Counted from the first letter of the stretch, positions 8,128 through 17,297 are shown. The stretch is 27,390 nucleotides of DNA from CAZSVI01 sp964610205 (GCA_964610205.1 CAZSVI010000041.1:1-27390), one strand, 5' to 3'. The notes: generated by a model from the letters alone, not told the origin. Numbers and translations are program-made.

Positions 8128-8925
8128 ATGAAAAGCTCGGGAATATTAAACAAAATAGTTGAAGCAAGAACAGAACGGCTGAAATTGGAAAAGAAGAAGC
8201 GTCCTCTGAATGAATTAAAGGAACTGCCGGCTGATGTATCCCGGCGGGAATCCTTTCAGGAAGCATTGTCGAAAAAAGGGCTTTCCATAATCGGTGAAGT
8301 AAAGAAGACATCTCCTTCGAAAGGTGTTATAAAGGAAGATATAAACCCGATAGAAATTGCGCGGGAGTACGAGGGAGCGGTGGATGCTGTTTCAATTTTA
8401 ACCGAACAGGACTTCTTTGAAGGGCATCCGGAGCATCTGCTTGCAATAGGGAAAAAGATATCCCTTCCTCTTTTAAGGAAAGATTTTATAATTGATCCCT
8501 ATCAGATTATTGAGGCAAAAAGCCTTGGAGCAAGCGGTATTCTTTTAATCGCGGCTATTCTGGATTCAGGCGCTCTTAAGGAATTCAGGGAGTTGGGTGA
8601 ATCCTTGAACCTGGACTCATTGGTGGAGGTGCATAACGAGGAGGAACTGGAATGCGCAATTCTGTCAGGAGCTAAAATTATTGGTGTAAACAACCGCAAT
8701 CTTCATACGTTTGAAGTAGATATACAAACTACTGTCCGTCTCTCGGCCATGGTTCCGAAAAATATACTTTTAATCAGTGAAAGTGGTATTAAAGGCCGCG
8801 ATGATATCAGGACACTGAACAGGAGCAGGTATGATGGGGTCCTGGTAGGAGAAAGCTTCATCAGATCCAATTCAATCAGGTGTTTTGCGAAGGAGTTGAG
8901 AGAAGCGTATGATTCCTCAGATTAA
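8128..8925 (+). CDS. trpC: Indole-3-glycerol phosphate synthase
   Basis: A 265-residue TIM-barrel enzyme that closes the indole ring from carboxyphenylaminodeoxyribulose phosphate, releasing CO2 and water. Visible family segments are IIGEVKKTSPSKGVI (catalytic Glu and Lys), SILTEQDFFEG, LLRKDFIIDPYQ (catalytic Lys), GVNNRNLHTFEVD and LISESGIKGRDD (phosphate-binding end). ATG at 8128 follows GGGAAGGGGGAACCC. It is a single-function protein; the next enzyme, trpF, is separate and overlaps its end by 17 bases. Confidence 0.96.
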   Translation: MKSSGILNKIVEARTERLKLEKKKRPLNELKELPADVSRRESFQEALSKKGLSIIGEVKKTSPSKGVIKEDINPIEIAREYEGAVDAVSILTEQDFFEGHPEHLLAIGKKISLPLLRKDFIIDPYQIIEAKSLGASGILLIAAILDSGALKEFRELGESLNLDSLVEVHNEEELECAILSGAKIIGVNNRNLHTFEVDIQTTVRLSAMVPKNILLISESGIKGRDDIRTLNRSRYDGVLVGESFIRSNSIRCFAKELREAYDSSD

Positions 8926-9532
8926 AATATGCGGTATCCGGTTTTCTGAAGAAATTCAGGTTGTTAACCGTTTAGAGGTTGATTATGTCGGGTTTGTTTT
9001 TGCAAAAAGCAAACGGAGGATAACGCTTGAACAGGCAGCTTTATTGAAAAAAAAATTAAGAAAGGGAATAAAGGCGGTAGGTGTGTTTACAGACATGTCA
9101 GGAGAAGAAATTTGTAAGGCTGCGGAGGTATGCAATCTTGATATAGTCCAACTTCATGGTAATCAAAGCGATGAAGATATAAAAAGCCTTCCCTTGCCTG
9201 TATGGAAGAGTATTTCAATGAAAAACCCGGAAAGCGTCCATAAAACCAGACTATATCCGTCCGCATGCGCGTTTGTGTTTGATACATTCGCAAAGGGAAT
9301 GGAAGGTGGCACCGGAATCCCATTCCAGTGGCAATGGATATCCGGATTGTCGGATACTGTTTCCCTTGTTCTTGCCGGAGGGCTTAATCCGAATAATATA
9401 AGAGGTGCAATTGAAATTGTAAAACCACATATAGTGGATGTCAGCTCTGGTGTGGAGGGGAATATGGGGAAGGATGAAAAAAGAGTAATAGAGTTTATTA
9501 AGGCGGTGAAAACCTATGAATATGGAATCTAA
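8909..9532 (+). CDS. trpF: Phosphoribosylanthranilate isomerase
   Basis: A 207-residue TIM-barrel isomerase that performs the Amadori rearrangement of phosphoribosylanthranilate. The N-terminal KICGI holds the catalytic Cys. VGFVFAKSKRRI, VGVFTD, VQLHGNQSDEDI, LAGGLNPNNI (catalytic Asp is expected in the VFDTF segment) and VDVSSGVE complete the family pattern. ATG at 8909 lies inside the end of trpC (17-base overlap), and its own end overlaps trpB by 17 bases, so translation is probably coupled. Order C-F-B follows the standard Firmicute operon. Confidence 0.95.
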   Translation: MIPQIKICGIRFSEEIQVVNRLEVDYVGFVFAKSKRRITLEQAALLKKKLRKGIKAVGVFTDMSGEEICKAAEVCNLDIVQLHGNQSDEDIKSLPLPVWKSISMKNPESVHKTRLYPSACAFVFDTFAKGMEGGTGIPFQWQWISGLSDTVSLVLAGGLNPNNIRGAIEIVKPHIVDVSSGVEGNMGKDEKRVIEFIKAVKTYEYGI

Positions 9533-10697
9533 ATTTGGTGGTTTCGGCGGACAGTATGTTCCGGAAACCTTAATGCACGCATTGCACGAATTGGAAGAGA
9601 AATTCAGGGAGGCAAGAACGGATCCTGCTTTTATTGAGGAATTTAAACATTACCTGCATCAGTATGTGGGAAGGCCTTCCCCCTTATATTACGCAAGAGG
9701 GCTGTCCGAATACCTGGGAGGGGCAAAAATATATCTTAAGCGTGAAGATTTAAACCATACGGGAGCGCATAAAATTAATAACGTTCTGGGACAGGTACTT
9801 CTGGCAAAAAAAATGGGAAAGGAAAAAATAATAGCGGAGACCGGTGCCGGGCAGCATGGTGTTGCTTCAGCAACCGGAGCGGCGCTGTTCGGAATGTCCT
9901 GTACGGTTTTTATGGGAGAGGAGGATATAAACCGTCAGCGTTTGAATGTTTTTAAAATGAAACTGCTTGGCGCCCAGGTAAAAGCGGTCACAACAGGAAC
10001 GAAAACTTTGAAGGATGCGACAAATGAAGCTATACGTGAATGGGTCAGGTGCGTGGAGGATACGTTTTATATCATTGGCTCTGTAGTAGGGCCGCATCCA
10101 TATCCCGCGATGGTGAGACATTTTCAGAGTATCATTGGAGTGGAAGCCAGGGAACAGATTCTAAAGCAGGAAAACCGTCTGCCTGACATGGTTGTCGCTT
10201 GTGTTGGAGGAGGCAGTAATGCTATAGGGATTTTTAACGGATTTATTGAAGACAGCAATGTACAACTTGTTGGAGTTGAAGCGGCCGGTCTTGGCCTTGA
10301 TTCCGGAAAGCATGCCGCGGCTCTGGCGAAGGGAAGCGTCGGTATTATTCATGGCATGAAAACATTTGTGTGCCAGGATGAGAATGGCAATATCCTGCCG
10401 GTACACTCGATTTCAGCCGGTCTGGATTATCCGGGAATTGGACCGGAACACGCATGGCTGTACGAAAGTAAAAGGGCGGAATATGTCAGCGCTACGGATC
10501 ATGAGGCGCTGGATGCTTTTTATACATTGACCAAATTCGAAGGGATTATACCAGCGCTTGAGAGCTCCCATGCAATAGCCCATGTCATGAAAACAGCAGG
10601 AAAAATGACAAGGGATCAGATTATTATAATAAATTTGTCGGGACGAGGAGACAAAGATGTATATACTGTAGGAAAATATAAGGGGGAAGATTTATGA
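9516..10697 (+). CDS. trpB: Tryptophan synthase beta chain
   Basis: A 393-residue PLP enzyme condensing indole and serine to tryptophan. The Schiff-base Lys86 is in HTGAHKINN. The Glu of AETGAGQHGVA corresponds to the catalytic Glu of the family, and the phosphate-binding glycine loop is VGGGSNAIG. N-terminal FGGFGGQYVPETLM is the classical TrpB1 start, so this is the form that pairs with TrpA rather than the TrpB2 variant. The ATG at 9516 lies inside trpF. The stop overlaps the trpA start (ATGA), as expected for the alpha2beta2 complex. Confidence 0.97.
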   Translation: MNMESKFGGFGGQYVPETLMHALHELEEKFREARTDPAFIEEFKHYLHQYVGRPSPLYYARGLSEYLGGAKIYLKREDLNHTGAHKINNVLGQVLLAKKMGKEKIIAETGAGQHGVASATGAALFGMSCTVFMGEEDINRQRLNVFKMKLLGAQVKAVTTGTKTLKDATNEAIREWVRCVEDTFYIIGSVVGPHPYPAMVRHFQSIIGVEAREQILKQENRLPDMVVACVGGGSNAIGIFNGFIEDSNVQLVGVEAAGLGLDSGKHAAALAKGSVGIIHGMKTFVCQDENGNILPVHSISAGLDYPGIGPEHAWLYESKRAEYVSATDHEALDAFYTLTKFEGIIPALESSHAIAHVMKTAGKMTRDQIIIINLSGRGDKDVYTVGKYKGEDL

Positions 10698-11470
10698 ACA
10701 GGATTGACGCGGTATTTAAGGATAGAATGAAAAAAGGTAAAATGGTTTTTATTGGGTATTTAACGGCGGGTTATCCTGCCCCTGGCAAAACTCCGAGTTT
10801 GATAAAGGCTGCGGAAGAGGGTGGAGCGGATATTATTGAAATCGGTATACCTTATTCGGATCCCCTTGCCGATGGTCCCATTATTCAGTCTGCCTCGCAA
10901 AAAGCGTTATTAAACGGAGTAAATGTTGAAAGCATATTTGAGAGCGTAGTAAAAATACGCGGACAAACAAATATTCCCCTGCTGTTTATGGCGTATTTCA
11001 GTACGATTTTTAAATATGGTATTGAACGGTTTATCAGCCGCTGCGCGGTTACAGGAATTGACGGAATAATTGTACCGGATATGCCGCTAGAAGAGAGGGA
11101 CGAAATACTTGGATATTTAAAAGGCTCCGATTTATGCTTTATCCCTCTTGTCGCGCCGACTTCCGATGAGAGAATTGCCGATATTTTAAAGGATACGGGC
11201 GGTTTTGTTTATTGCGTGTCAACACTTGGGGTTACCGGCATGAATGGGAATTTTCACAGGGATATTACGCAATACCTGGACAGGGTGAAAGAGCTGTCGG
11301 ATATTCCAGTTTGTGTAGGGTTTGGTATTTCAAAAAGGGAAGATGTAGAAAAGCTGCGGCAGCATGTTGACGGAGTGATAGTCGGTTCCGCCCTCTTGAA
11401 AACCATACATGAAACCAACGGGAATGAAAAAGCCCTTACCATGAAGGTTCGGGAGTTGGCAGGAGGATAG
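10694..11470 (+). CDS. trpA: Tryptophan synthase alpha chain
   Basis: A 258-residue TIM barrel that splits indole-3-glycerol phosphate and sends indole to TrpB. The catalytic pair is present at the classical positions, Glu49 (DIIEIGIPYSDP) and Asp60 (LADGPIIQ). The active-site loop YCVSTLGVTG and the phosphate site VGFGISKRED are intact. It is the last gene of the trp operon. The downstream gap holds only a weak hairpin, AATCC-GCC-GGATT followed by a short T run at 11503-11518, which may end the operon. Confidence 0.96.
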   Translation: MNRIDAVFKDRMKKGKMVFIGYLTAGYPAPGKTPSLIKAAEEGGADIIEIGIPYSDPLADGPIIQSASQKALLNGVNVESIFESVVKIRGQTNIPLLFMAYFSTIFKYGIERFISRCAVTGIDGIIVPDMPLEERDEILGYLKGSDLCFIPLVAPTSDERIADILKDTGGFVYCVSTLGVTGMNGNFHRDITQYLDRVKELSDIPVCVGFGISKREDVEKLRQHVDGVIVGSALLKTIHETNGNEKALTMKVRELAGG

Positions 11471-11502
11471 CTGCTAATAATTTGGATAGGGTGCCTGTTG
11501 AC

Positions 11503-11518
11503 AATCCGCCGGATTTTT
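11503..11518 (+). terminator. Possible weak terminator after trpA
   Basis: A five-pair stem, AATCC-GCC-GGATT, continues into TTT. It is small and AT-rich, so termination here would be incomplete. The second T-box terminator downstream would also block read-through. Confidence 0.3.
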
Positions 11519-11556
11519 GGTAAGCTAAAAAAAATTCAGGATTTTTACATCGGTTT

Positions 11557-11585
11557 TCGTCATTATGATTTATTAGAATTATAGT
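11557..11585 (+). promoter_or_regulatory. Possible promoter before the second T-box
   Basis: TCGTCA and TATAGT are separated by 17 bases, about 20 bases before the stem I region. A TTGACA at 11499 has no good -10 box at the right distance. Read-through from trpA cannot be excluded. Confidence 0.35.
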
Positions 11586-11604
11586 GCGGAAAAATAAATA
11601 CATT

Positions 11605-11892
11605 ATGATACAGATGTGATGATTGGGAAAAAACACGGACAATCGTGCTTCAGAGAACTGTTGAATTGCTGGGAAACAGTGCACGTTGCTGTTGTGAGCT
11701 CGCCCGGGAGCAGTTAGTACCGAACCCCCCGCGCATGCGGTCGTGCAAGTAGGTATAACCGGTTATCCGCCGTTAATGGGAAAGACCGTATATATGGTTT
11801 ATGAAGTGGGTAATTATTACCAAAAGGAGTGGTACCGCGGGAGTGAATGCTTTCGTCTCTTTCAGGAATGAAAAGAGATGAAGGCTTTTTTA
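11605..11892 (+). promoter_or_regulatory. T-box riboswitch leader, probable leucine specificity
   Basis: The core GAGTGGTACCGCGG is at about 11827-11840. The terminator is a 14-pair stem with some G-U pairs (11849-11862 with 11872-11885), followed by six T. Stem I holds the apical CAGAGAACTGTT...GGGAAACAGT hairpin. Its 3' strand reads GAG-CTC-GCCCGG-GAG, which lines up base for base in spacing with GAA-TGG-GTTCAT-GAG of the trp leader. This puts the specifier at 11699-11701, CTC (Leu). The T-box itself is certain. The specifier is an inference from alignment of two leaders. Confidence 0.85.
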
Positions 11893-11924
11893 TATTTATT
11901 AATTAAATATATTGGGAGGTTTAT

Positions 11925-14453
11925 ATGAAAATAGCATTTTCAACACTGGGATGTCCCGACTTCAGTTGGGCTGATATTTATTCCATGGCAAAGGATCTTG
12001 GCTTCGACGGCATTGAAATACGCGGGCTGGGCGATGATATTTTCGCGGTAAAAGCACAGCCGTTTCGTGAAAACCAGCTTTCCAGTACTATAAAAAAGCT
12101 TTCGGACCTGCGTATTGAGATATCCTGTTTTTCCTCAGGATGCTGCTTGAAATTCGCAGATAAGGAGGAGGAAAACTATCAGGAAATTGTCCAGTATATA
12201 TTACTGGCTTCCCGGTTTAAAACACCCTTTGTGCGTATTCTCGGAGATCTTGAGCCGCAGCCCGGCGACGACGCCGACGATGAAGCAGTGATAAAAGCGT
12301 TGGAGAGGTTGGTTCCGGTAGCGGAAGAGCACGGCGTCACCCTGCTGATTGAAACCAACGGCGTATACTCCGATACAGCCAGGTTAAGAAACCTTCTTGA
12401 TCGTATTCCCAGCGATGCTGTAGCCGCCCTCTGGGATATCCACCATCCTTACCAATATACGGGGGAAACTCCCGGAAAAACGGTCCATAACCTGGGAGCC
12501 TACATCCGGTATGTTCATGCCAAGGACTCGGTTGTTATTGACGGGGTTACACGTTACAGGATAATGGGAGAGGGGGATTTGCCGGTTCACGATATGATGA
12601 TGGCTTTGAGGTCTATTAATTATGACGGATATGTCTCCCTGGAATGGGTTAAGCGATGGTCATCCGATTTGAGTGACGCGGGAATTGTTTTTCCGCATTA
12701 CACAAATTATATGAGCCGTTATCTTGAAAAGAAACTGGCAAAAAGCCGCCTGTATGACAACAATGCAAAAACGGGAAAATTTATATGGGAGAAGGATATC
12801 TTGATTGACCTGACCTTTCCTCAAATACTTGACCGTGTTGTAAATGAATTTCCCGACCAATACGCGTTCCGCTATACTATAATGGACTATACCCGGACAT
12901 ATTCCGAATTCAGGGATGATGTTGATACTTTTGCCCGTTCATTGATTGCCCTGGGAGTAAAACCCGGGGATCATGTCGCCGTCTGGGCCACAAATGTTCC
13001 GCAGTGGTATATTACCTTCTGGGCCGCCACAAAGATTGGGGCGGTTCTTGTTACCGTTAATACCTCATACAAAATCCATGAGGCGGAGTATCTGCTTCGC
13101 CAGTCGGATACACATACCCTGGTCATGATTGATGGTTATAAGGATTCGGATTATGCAGGCATTATAAGAGAATTATGCCCTGAACTGGAGACCGCTGTCG
13201 CGGGCCAGCCTTTACATATGAAAAGGCTGCCGTTTTTAAGAAATATTATTACGGTTAATTCAAGGCAGAAAGGATGTCTGACATGGGATGAAGCCGCAGC
13301 TCTGGCTGAAGAAGTGCCGGTTTATGAAGTATACAGTCGTGCCAATGCCATCAATGTACATGATGTCTGCAATATGCAGTATACTTCCGGCACAACAGGC
13401 TTTCCTAAAGGCGTTATGCTTACCCATTATAATGTTGTAAACAATGGTAAAACCATTGGTGACTGCATGGATCTTTCCACTGCCGATCGCATGATGATCC
13501 ATGTTCCAATGTTCCACTGTTTTGGAATGGTTCTGGCCATGACAGCTTCCATGACACATGGAACCACCATGTCTCCCATGCCGTATTTTTCACCTAAAAA
13601 TTCACTGGCCTGTATTAATCAAGAGAAAATCACCTGTTTTCATGGTGTTCCAACAATGTTTATTGCCATGCTGGAGCATGAGGATTTTGTGAAAACTGAT
13701 TTTTCATATATGAGAACGGGTATTATGGCAGGAAGTCCTTGCCCTGTTAAGGTTATGCAGGACGTTGTGGATAAGATGAATATGGATCAGATTACGATTG
13801 TATTTGGTCAGACAGAGGCTTCTCCCGGATGTACCCAAAGCCGGGTGGACGATCCGATTGATGTCCGCGTTAATACTGTGGGCCGGCCACTGCCGGGAGT
13901 TGAATGTAAAATTGTGGATCCTGAAACCGGAAAGGATTTGCCGGATAATACCGATGGTGAGTTTGTTGCCAGAGGATATAATATTATGAAGGGTTATTAC
14001 AAAATGCCCGAGGCGACCGCCGCAGCCATTAACAGTGAAGGCTGGCTTCACACCGGCGACCTTGCAAGAAGGGATTCAAACGGCAACTTTAAAATAACGG
14101 GTCGTATTAAGGATATGATTATCCGGGGAGGCGAAAACATATACCCGAAGGAAATCGAAGACTTTATTTATACCCATCCTAAGGTAAAGGATGTTCAGGT
14201 GATTGGGGTTCCCGACAAGCAGTACGGCGAGGAGATTATGGCCTGTGTCATACTGAAGGACGGCGAATCGATCACGGCGGATGAACTGAAGGATTATATC
14301 CGTTCCCATATGGCAAAACATAAAACCCCAAGATATATTGACTTTGTTACTGAATTCCCCATGAATGCCGCAGGGAAAATCATGAAATACAAAATGCGTG
14401 AAGAAGCTGTGGATAAGCTGAGCCTTCAGGGTGAGAAAATGGTGACAGCCTGA
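11925..14453 (+). CDS. Fusion of sugar isomerase/epimerase-like TIM barrel and acyl-CoA synthetase
   Basis: An 842-residue two-domain protein. Residues 1-265 form a xylose-isomerase-like TIM barrel (PF01261 type) with likely metal ligands Glu143 (LIETNG), Asp171/His173-174 (WDIHHPY), His198 (YVHAKD) and Glu240 (VSLEW). From about 290 to the end lies an AMP-binding acyl-CoA synthetase. It has the P-loop YTSGTTGFPKG (about 486), FGQTEASPG, GWLHTGDLARRD, GRIKDMIIRGGENIYPKEIE and the C-terminal catalytic Lys in NAAGKIMK. GGGAGG precedes the ATG at 11925. The ligase half resembles medium/short-chain acyl-CoA synthetases of the AcsF/YngI kind. A leucine-type T-box controls it, suggesting a carboxylic acid linked to branched-chain amino acids as substrate (inference). 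The role of the barrel is unknown. Confidence 0.88.
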   Translation: MKIAFSTLGCPDFSWADIYSMAKDLGFDGIEIRGLGDDIFAVKAQPFRENQLSSTIKKLSDLRIEISCFSSGCCLKFADKEEENYQEIVQYILLASRFKTPFVRILGDLEPQPGDDADDEAVIKALERLVPVAEEHGVTLLIETNGVYSDTARLRNLLDRIPSDAVAALWDIHHPYQYTGETPGKTVHNLGAYIRYVHAKDSVVIDGVTRYRIMGEGDLPVHDMMMALRSINYDGYVSLEWVKRWSSDLSDAGIVFPHYTNYMSRYLEKKLAKSRLYDNNAKTGKFIWEKDILIDLTFPQILDRVVNEFPDQYAFRYTIMDYTRTYSEFRDDVDTFARSLIALGVKPGDHVAVWATNVPQWYITFWAATKIGAVLVTVNTSYKIHEAEYLLRQSDTHTLVMIDGYKDSDYAGIIRELCPELETAVAGQPLHMKRLPFLRNIITVNSRQKGCLTWDEAAALAEEVPVYEVYSRANAINVHDVCNMQYTSGTTGFPKGVMLTHYNVVNNGKTIGDCMDLSTADRMMIHVPMFHCFGMVLAMTASMTHGTTMSPMPYFSPKNSLACINQEKITCFHGVPTMFIAMLEHEDFVKTDFSYMRTGIMAGSPCPVKVMQDVVDKMNMDQITIVFGQTEASPGCTQSRVDDPIDVRVNTVGRPLPGVECKIVDPETGKDLPDNTDGEFVARGYNIMKGYYKMPEATAAAINSEGWLHTGDLARRDSNGNFKITGRIKDMIIRGGENIYPKEIEDFIYTHPKVKDVQVIGVPDKQYGEEIMACVILKDGESITADELKDYIRSHMAKHKTPRYIDFVTEFPMNAAGKIMKYKMREEAVDKLSLQGEKMVTA

Positions 14454-14458
14454 TTATC

Positions 14459-17026
14459 TTACCTGCCGGCCCATTTTATATACGGCATATCGAATTTGCC
14501 AAAGAGGTCCTTATGCTTTGGAACGACCCGGAAGGAATAACCGTATTCGCCCCCGTTGCTAATGCTTAAGAAGGCTGAATATTGAAAAGTGGTGTGATCA
14601 CATTGACCCAAACATGACATTTCAATATTCTCACCCTGCCGTATGATGCCGTTAACGACTGTTCCATAGTATACCTCGACTGCAACATCCTCCGGGGTTA
14701 GATTTCCAAGCCTGACAACTGCGTTCAGCGTAATGCTTTCTCCTGATTTGGCGTATTTATCCTTAAGGTAATCTCCTTCCCTGTCGGCTATTATCTGAAC
14801 CTGAGGCCAGGAATTTTTCATGCGTTGCTTCCAGGATGCAAGATTTTTAACAAATTCAAAATTTGAGTGTCGAATCCGCCGTATCCTGTCAAGGCAGGGA
14901 GCATAAAAGTCACGGGTGTAGTCCTGAACCATTCGGTGTGTGCTGAATTTCGGAGTCAGTGATTGGATTGACTCTTTCATCATCCGTACCCATTTTACCG
15001 GAACTCCTTTTTCGTCCCGCTGATAAAACATCGGAATGATAACCCTTTCCAGAAGGCCATACAGGGATTGACTGTCGGCGTCGTCCTGATGATTCTCGCT
15101 GTCATAGTGGGTATCATCTCCGATAACCCATCCGTTTTTACCGTTATAACCCTCACACCACCAGCCATCAAAAATACTTAAGTTGGGTATTCCATTTATG
15201 CACACTTTCTGCCCGCTGGTTCCGCTGGCTTCGAGGGGACGCCGGGGATTGTTCAGCCATATGTCAACACCCTGGACCAAATTTCTGGCCACAGTCATAT
15301 TGTAGTTTTCAACTAGGAATACTTTACCTTTAAACCCTTCCCTTCTGGAAATATCATGAATATATTTGATTACCTCGTGAGCGGGTCTGTCGGCGGGATG
15401 GGCTTTTCCTGTAAATATAATCTGAACCGGCATGTTCCGGTTGTTCAATATGCGTTCGATTCTGGACATATCTCTGAAAATCAGGTTGGCACGTTTATAG
15501 GTCGCAAACCGTCTGGCAAACCCTATGGTAAAGGCTGATGCATCCATTTGCCTGTCGAGATCATTTACCTCGTAGAGGGACAGACCATTAGCCATATATT
15601 GTGCTTTCAGACGATCCCGGATAAAATGTATCATTTTCGCCTTGAGTTCGCAGTGAATTTCCCACAGTTCCATATCCGGGATTTGATCAATGGAGCTCCA
15701 TATCTGAGGATCATAAAGCCTATCCTGCCATTCACGCGGAAGATATTTATCATAAAGGTATTTATAGCTTGGAGACAACCATGTCAGGGTGTGTATACCA
15801 TTAGTTATGTGGGTTATAGGAATATCGTCCTCAGGTATTTCGGGCCAGATATTGCTGTATATGTTTCTTGATACGGCTCCGTGAAGCTCACTGACCCCGT
15901 TTCTTTTACCGGACAGGTTTATAGCGAGCACCGTCATATTGAAATTATACTGATCTCCCGGCTTTAACCCCAGGCTTATGAAATCGTGCTTCTGCAGCAT
16001 GAGCTGGCTCCAATAGTTATTGAAGTAACGCTCAATCATATCAAGCGGGAAAACATCATTTCCGGCAGGTACGGGTGTGTGTGTGGTAAATACCGATGAG
16101 GAACAGACTACCTCCCGGGCTTCGTTAAAGGACATATTCTCCTCTGTAATCAGCTTGCGGCATAATTCCAGCCCCATAAAAGCCGAGTGACCTTCGTTCA
16201 TATGATATACGGTTCCTTTAATGCCCAGTGCGTCCAGCATTTTAATCCCGCCGATGCCCAGAAGGATTTCCTGCTGGATGCGGGTTTCCTGGTCGCCGCC
16301 ATACAATCTGGCGGTTAAACCGCGATCATACTGGTTGTTTTCGGGAACATCCGTATCAAGCACATACAGGCTGATACGGCCTATGAAAATCCGCCAAATT
16401 TTTGCGTAAACCATTCTTCCCGACATATCAACATGAATCATTAATGGTTTCTGATCCTGTGTCAATACGGGCTGAACAGGAAGATGAGATATATTAAGGC
16501 TGCTGAAATTTGTATCCTGCCAGCCATCACGGTTTATACGCTGATTGAAATAACCCTGCTTGTAAAACAAACCAACCGCCGTAAATGGCAATCCAAGATC
16601 ACTTGCCGTCTTGCAATGATCACCCGAAAGTACTCCAAGCCCCCCGGAATAGATTGGCAGAACTTCATGCAGGCCATATTCGGCTGAAAAATAAATAATA
16701 TTCTCAGACGTACTGTCAGGATAATTCCTGGAAAACCAGGTGTCGTTGATACCTGAAAGGTAATGATCAAACCGGGTTACCACCATATGATACCGTTCCA
16801 TAAATGAAGGATCGGATGACTTTTCAAGTAGTTTCCTGTAATTCACCTCTTGAAGGAAGCGGATAGGATTCTTGTTCAATTTTTCCCACAATGAGAGATC
16901 AATCTCACGATACAGATCAATCGCTTCATTATTCCATGACCACCAAAGGTTATAGGCAATATCCTTAAGTCTTGTCAATTCGGCAGGCAGTTCGGTTGTA
17001 ACTTTGATTTTTCCCAGTATATACAT
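14459..17026 (-). CDS. glgP: Alpha-glucan phosphorylase (GT35, DUF3417-containing type)
   Basis: An 855-residue cytoplasmic PLP enzyme that releases glucose-1-phosphate from glycogen or maltodextrins. The N-terminal segment ELTRLKDIAYNLWWSWN is the DUF3417 domain typical of the alternative alpha-glucan phosphorylase family (TIGR02094 type). NEGHSAFMGLE, GFARRFATYKRANL, LNNPRRPLEASGTSGQK (PLP-binding Lys) and DGWWCEGYNGKNGWVIG match that family. The C-terminus carries an extra beta-rich domain (from about residue 755), as in longer members. ATG at 17026 has AAAGGAAG upstream. It converges on the fusion gene with only five bases between the two stops, so neither has room for its own terminator. 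Confidence 0.94.
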   Translation of the reverse strand: MYILGKIKVTTELPAELTRLKDIAYNLWWSWNNEAIDLYREIDLSLWEKLNKNPIRFLQEVNYRKLLEKSSDPSFMERYHMVVTRFDHYLSGINDTWFSRNYPDSTSENIIYFSAEYGLHEVLPIYSGGLGVLSGDHCKTASDLGLPFTAVGLFYKQGYFNQRINRDGWQDTNFSSLNISHLPVQPVLTQDQKPLMIHVDMSGRMVYAKIWRIFIGRISLYVLDTDVPENNQYDRGLTARLYGGDQETRIQQEILLGIGGIKMLDALGIKGTVYHMNEGHSAFMGLELCRKLITEENMSFNEAREVVCSSSVFTTHTPVPAGNDVFPLDMIERYFNNYWSQLMLQKHDFISLGLKPGDQYNFNMTVLAINLSGKRNGVSELHGAVSRNIYSNIWPEIPEDDIPITHITNGIHTLTWLSPSYKYLYDKYLPREWQDRLYDPQIWSSIDQIPDMELWEIHCELKAKMIHFIRDRLKAQYMANGLSLYEVNDLDRQMDASAFTIGFARRFATYKRANLIFRDMSRIERILNNRNMPVQIIFTGKAHPADRPAHEVIKYIHDISRREGFKGKVFLVENYNMTVARNLVQGVDIWLNNPRRPLEASGTSGQKVCINGIPNLSIFDGWWCEGYNGKNGWVIGDDTHYDSENHQDDADSQSLYGLLERVIIPMFYQRDEKGVPVKWVRMMKESIQSLTPKFSTHRMVQDYTRDFYAPCLDRIRRIRHSNFEFVKNLASWKQRMKNSWPQVQIIADREGDYLKDKYAKSGESITLNAVVRLGNLTPEDVAVEVYYGTVVNGIIRQGENIEMSCLGQCDHTTFQYSAFLSISNGGEYGYSFRVVPKHKDLFGKFDMPYIKWAGR

Positions 17027-17268
17027 TAATATGTCTTCCTTTCCATATACATGTTTTATGTGGGTTCTGCATTATTGCCAGTGCTTTCTGCGTTCGGTAT
17101 TCGATTTATATATACCCTTCTTTTATAATAAATAATACTGACTGGTTTTAAAAATATTACGGGATAATCAATCAATTTTATAATTTATAATATTATTCCG
17201 CTTTATAAAAGTAAAGATAATATTTTTTACAACAGAAGCCGGAGCAAGTTTTTCCGAATAATAACATA
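17027..17268. other. AT-rich divergent intergenic region
   Basis: The gap between the divergent phosphorylase and DivIVA-like genes is 302 bases (17027-17328). It is very AT-rich and contains no ORF or RNA gene that I can support. The rightward promoter is listed separately. A leftward promoter for the phosphorylase must lie here, but no TTGACA/TATAAT pair with proper spacing stands out. Confidence 0.4.
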
Positions 17269-17297
17269 TTGAAATAAGGCTATATTTCCTATATACT
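17269..17297 (+). promoter_or_regulatory. Predicted sigma-A promoter of the DivIVA-like/alaR/alaT operon
   Basis: TTGAAA and TATACT are separated by 17 bases, and the start codon lies 31 bases downstream at 17329. Confidence 0.6.

Noticed and set aside
11499..11504. TTGACA after trpA as a -35 box
   Set aside because: The sequence 17 bases downstream (TAAGCT) is a poor -10 box; the pair at 11557-11585 fits better, although neither is strong.
11650..11690. TGG in the apical part of the second T-box as a Trp specifier
   Set aside because: It lies in the apical hairpin (GCTGGGAAACAGT), not in the 3' strand at the specifier position defined by alignment with the first leader.
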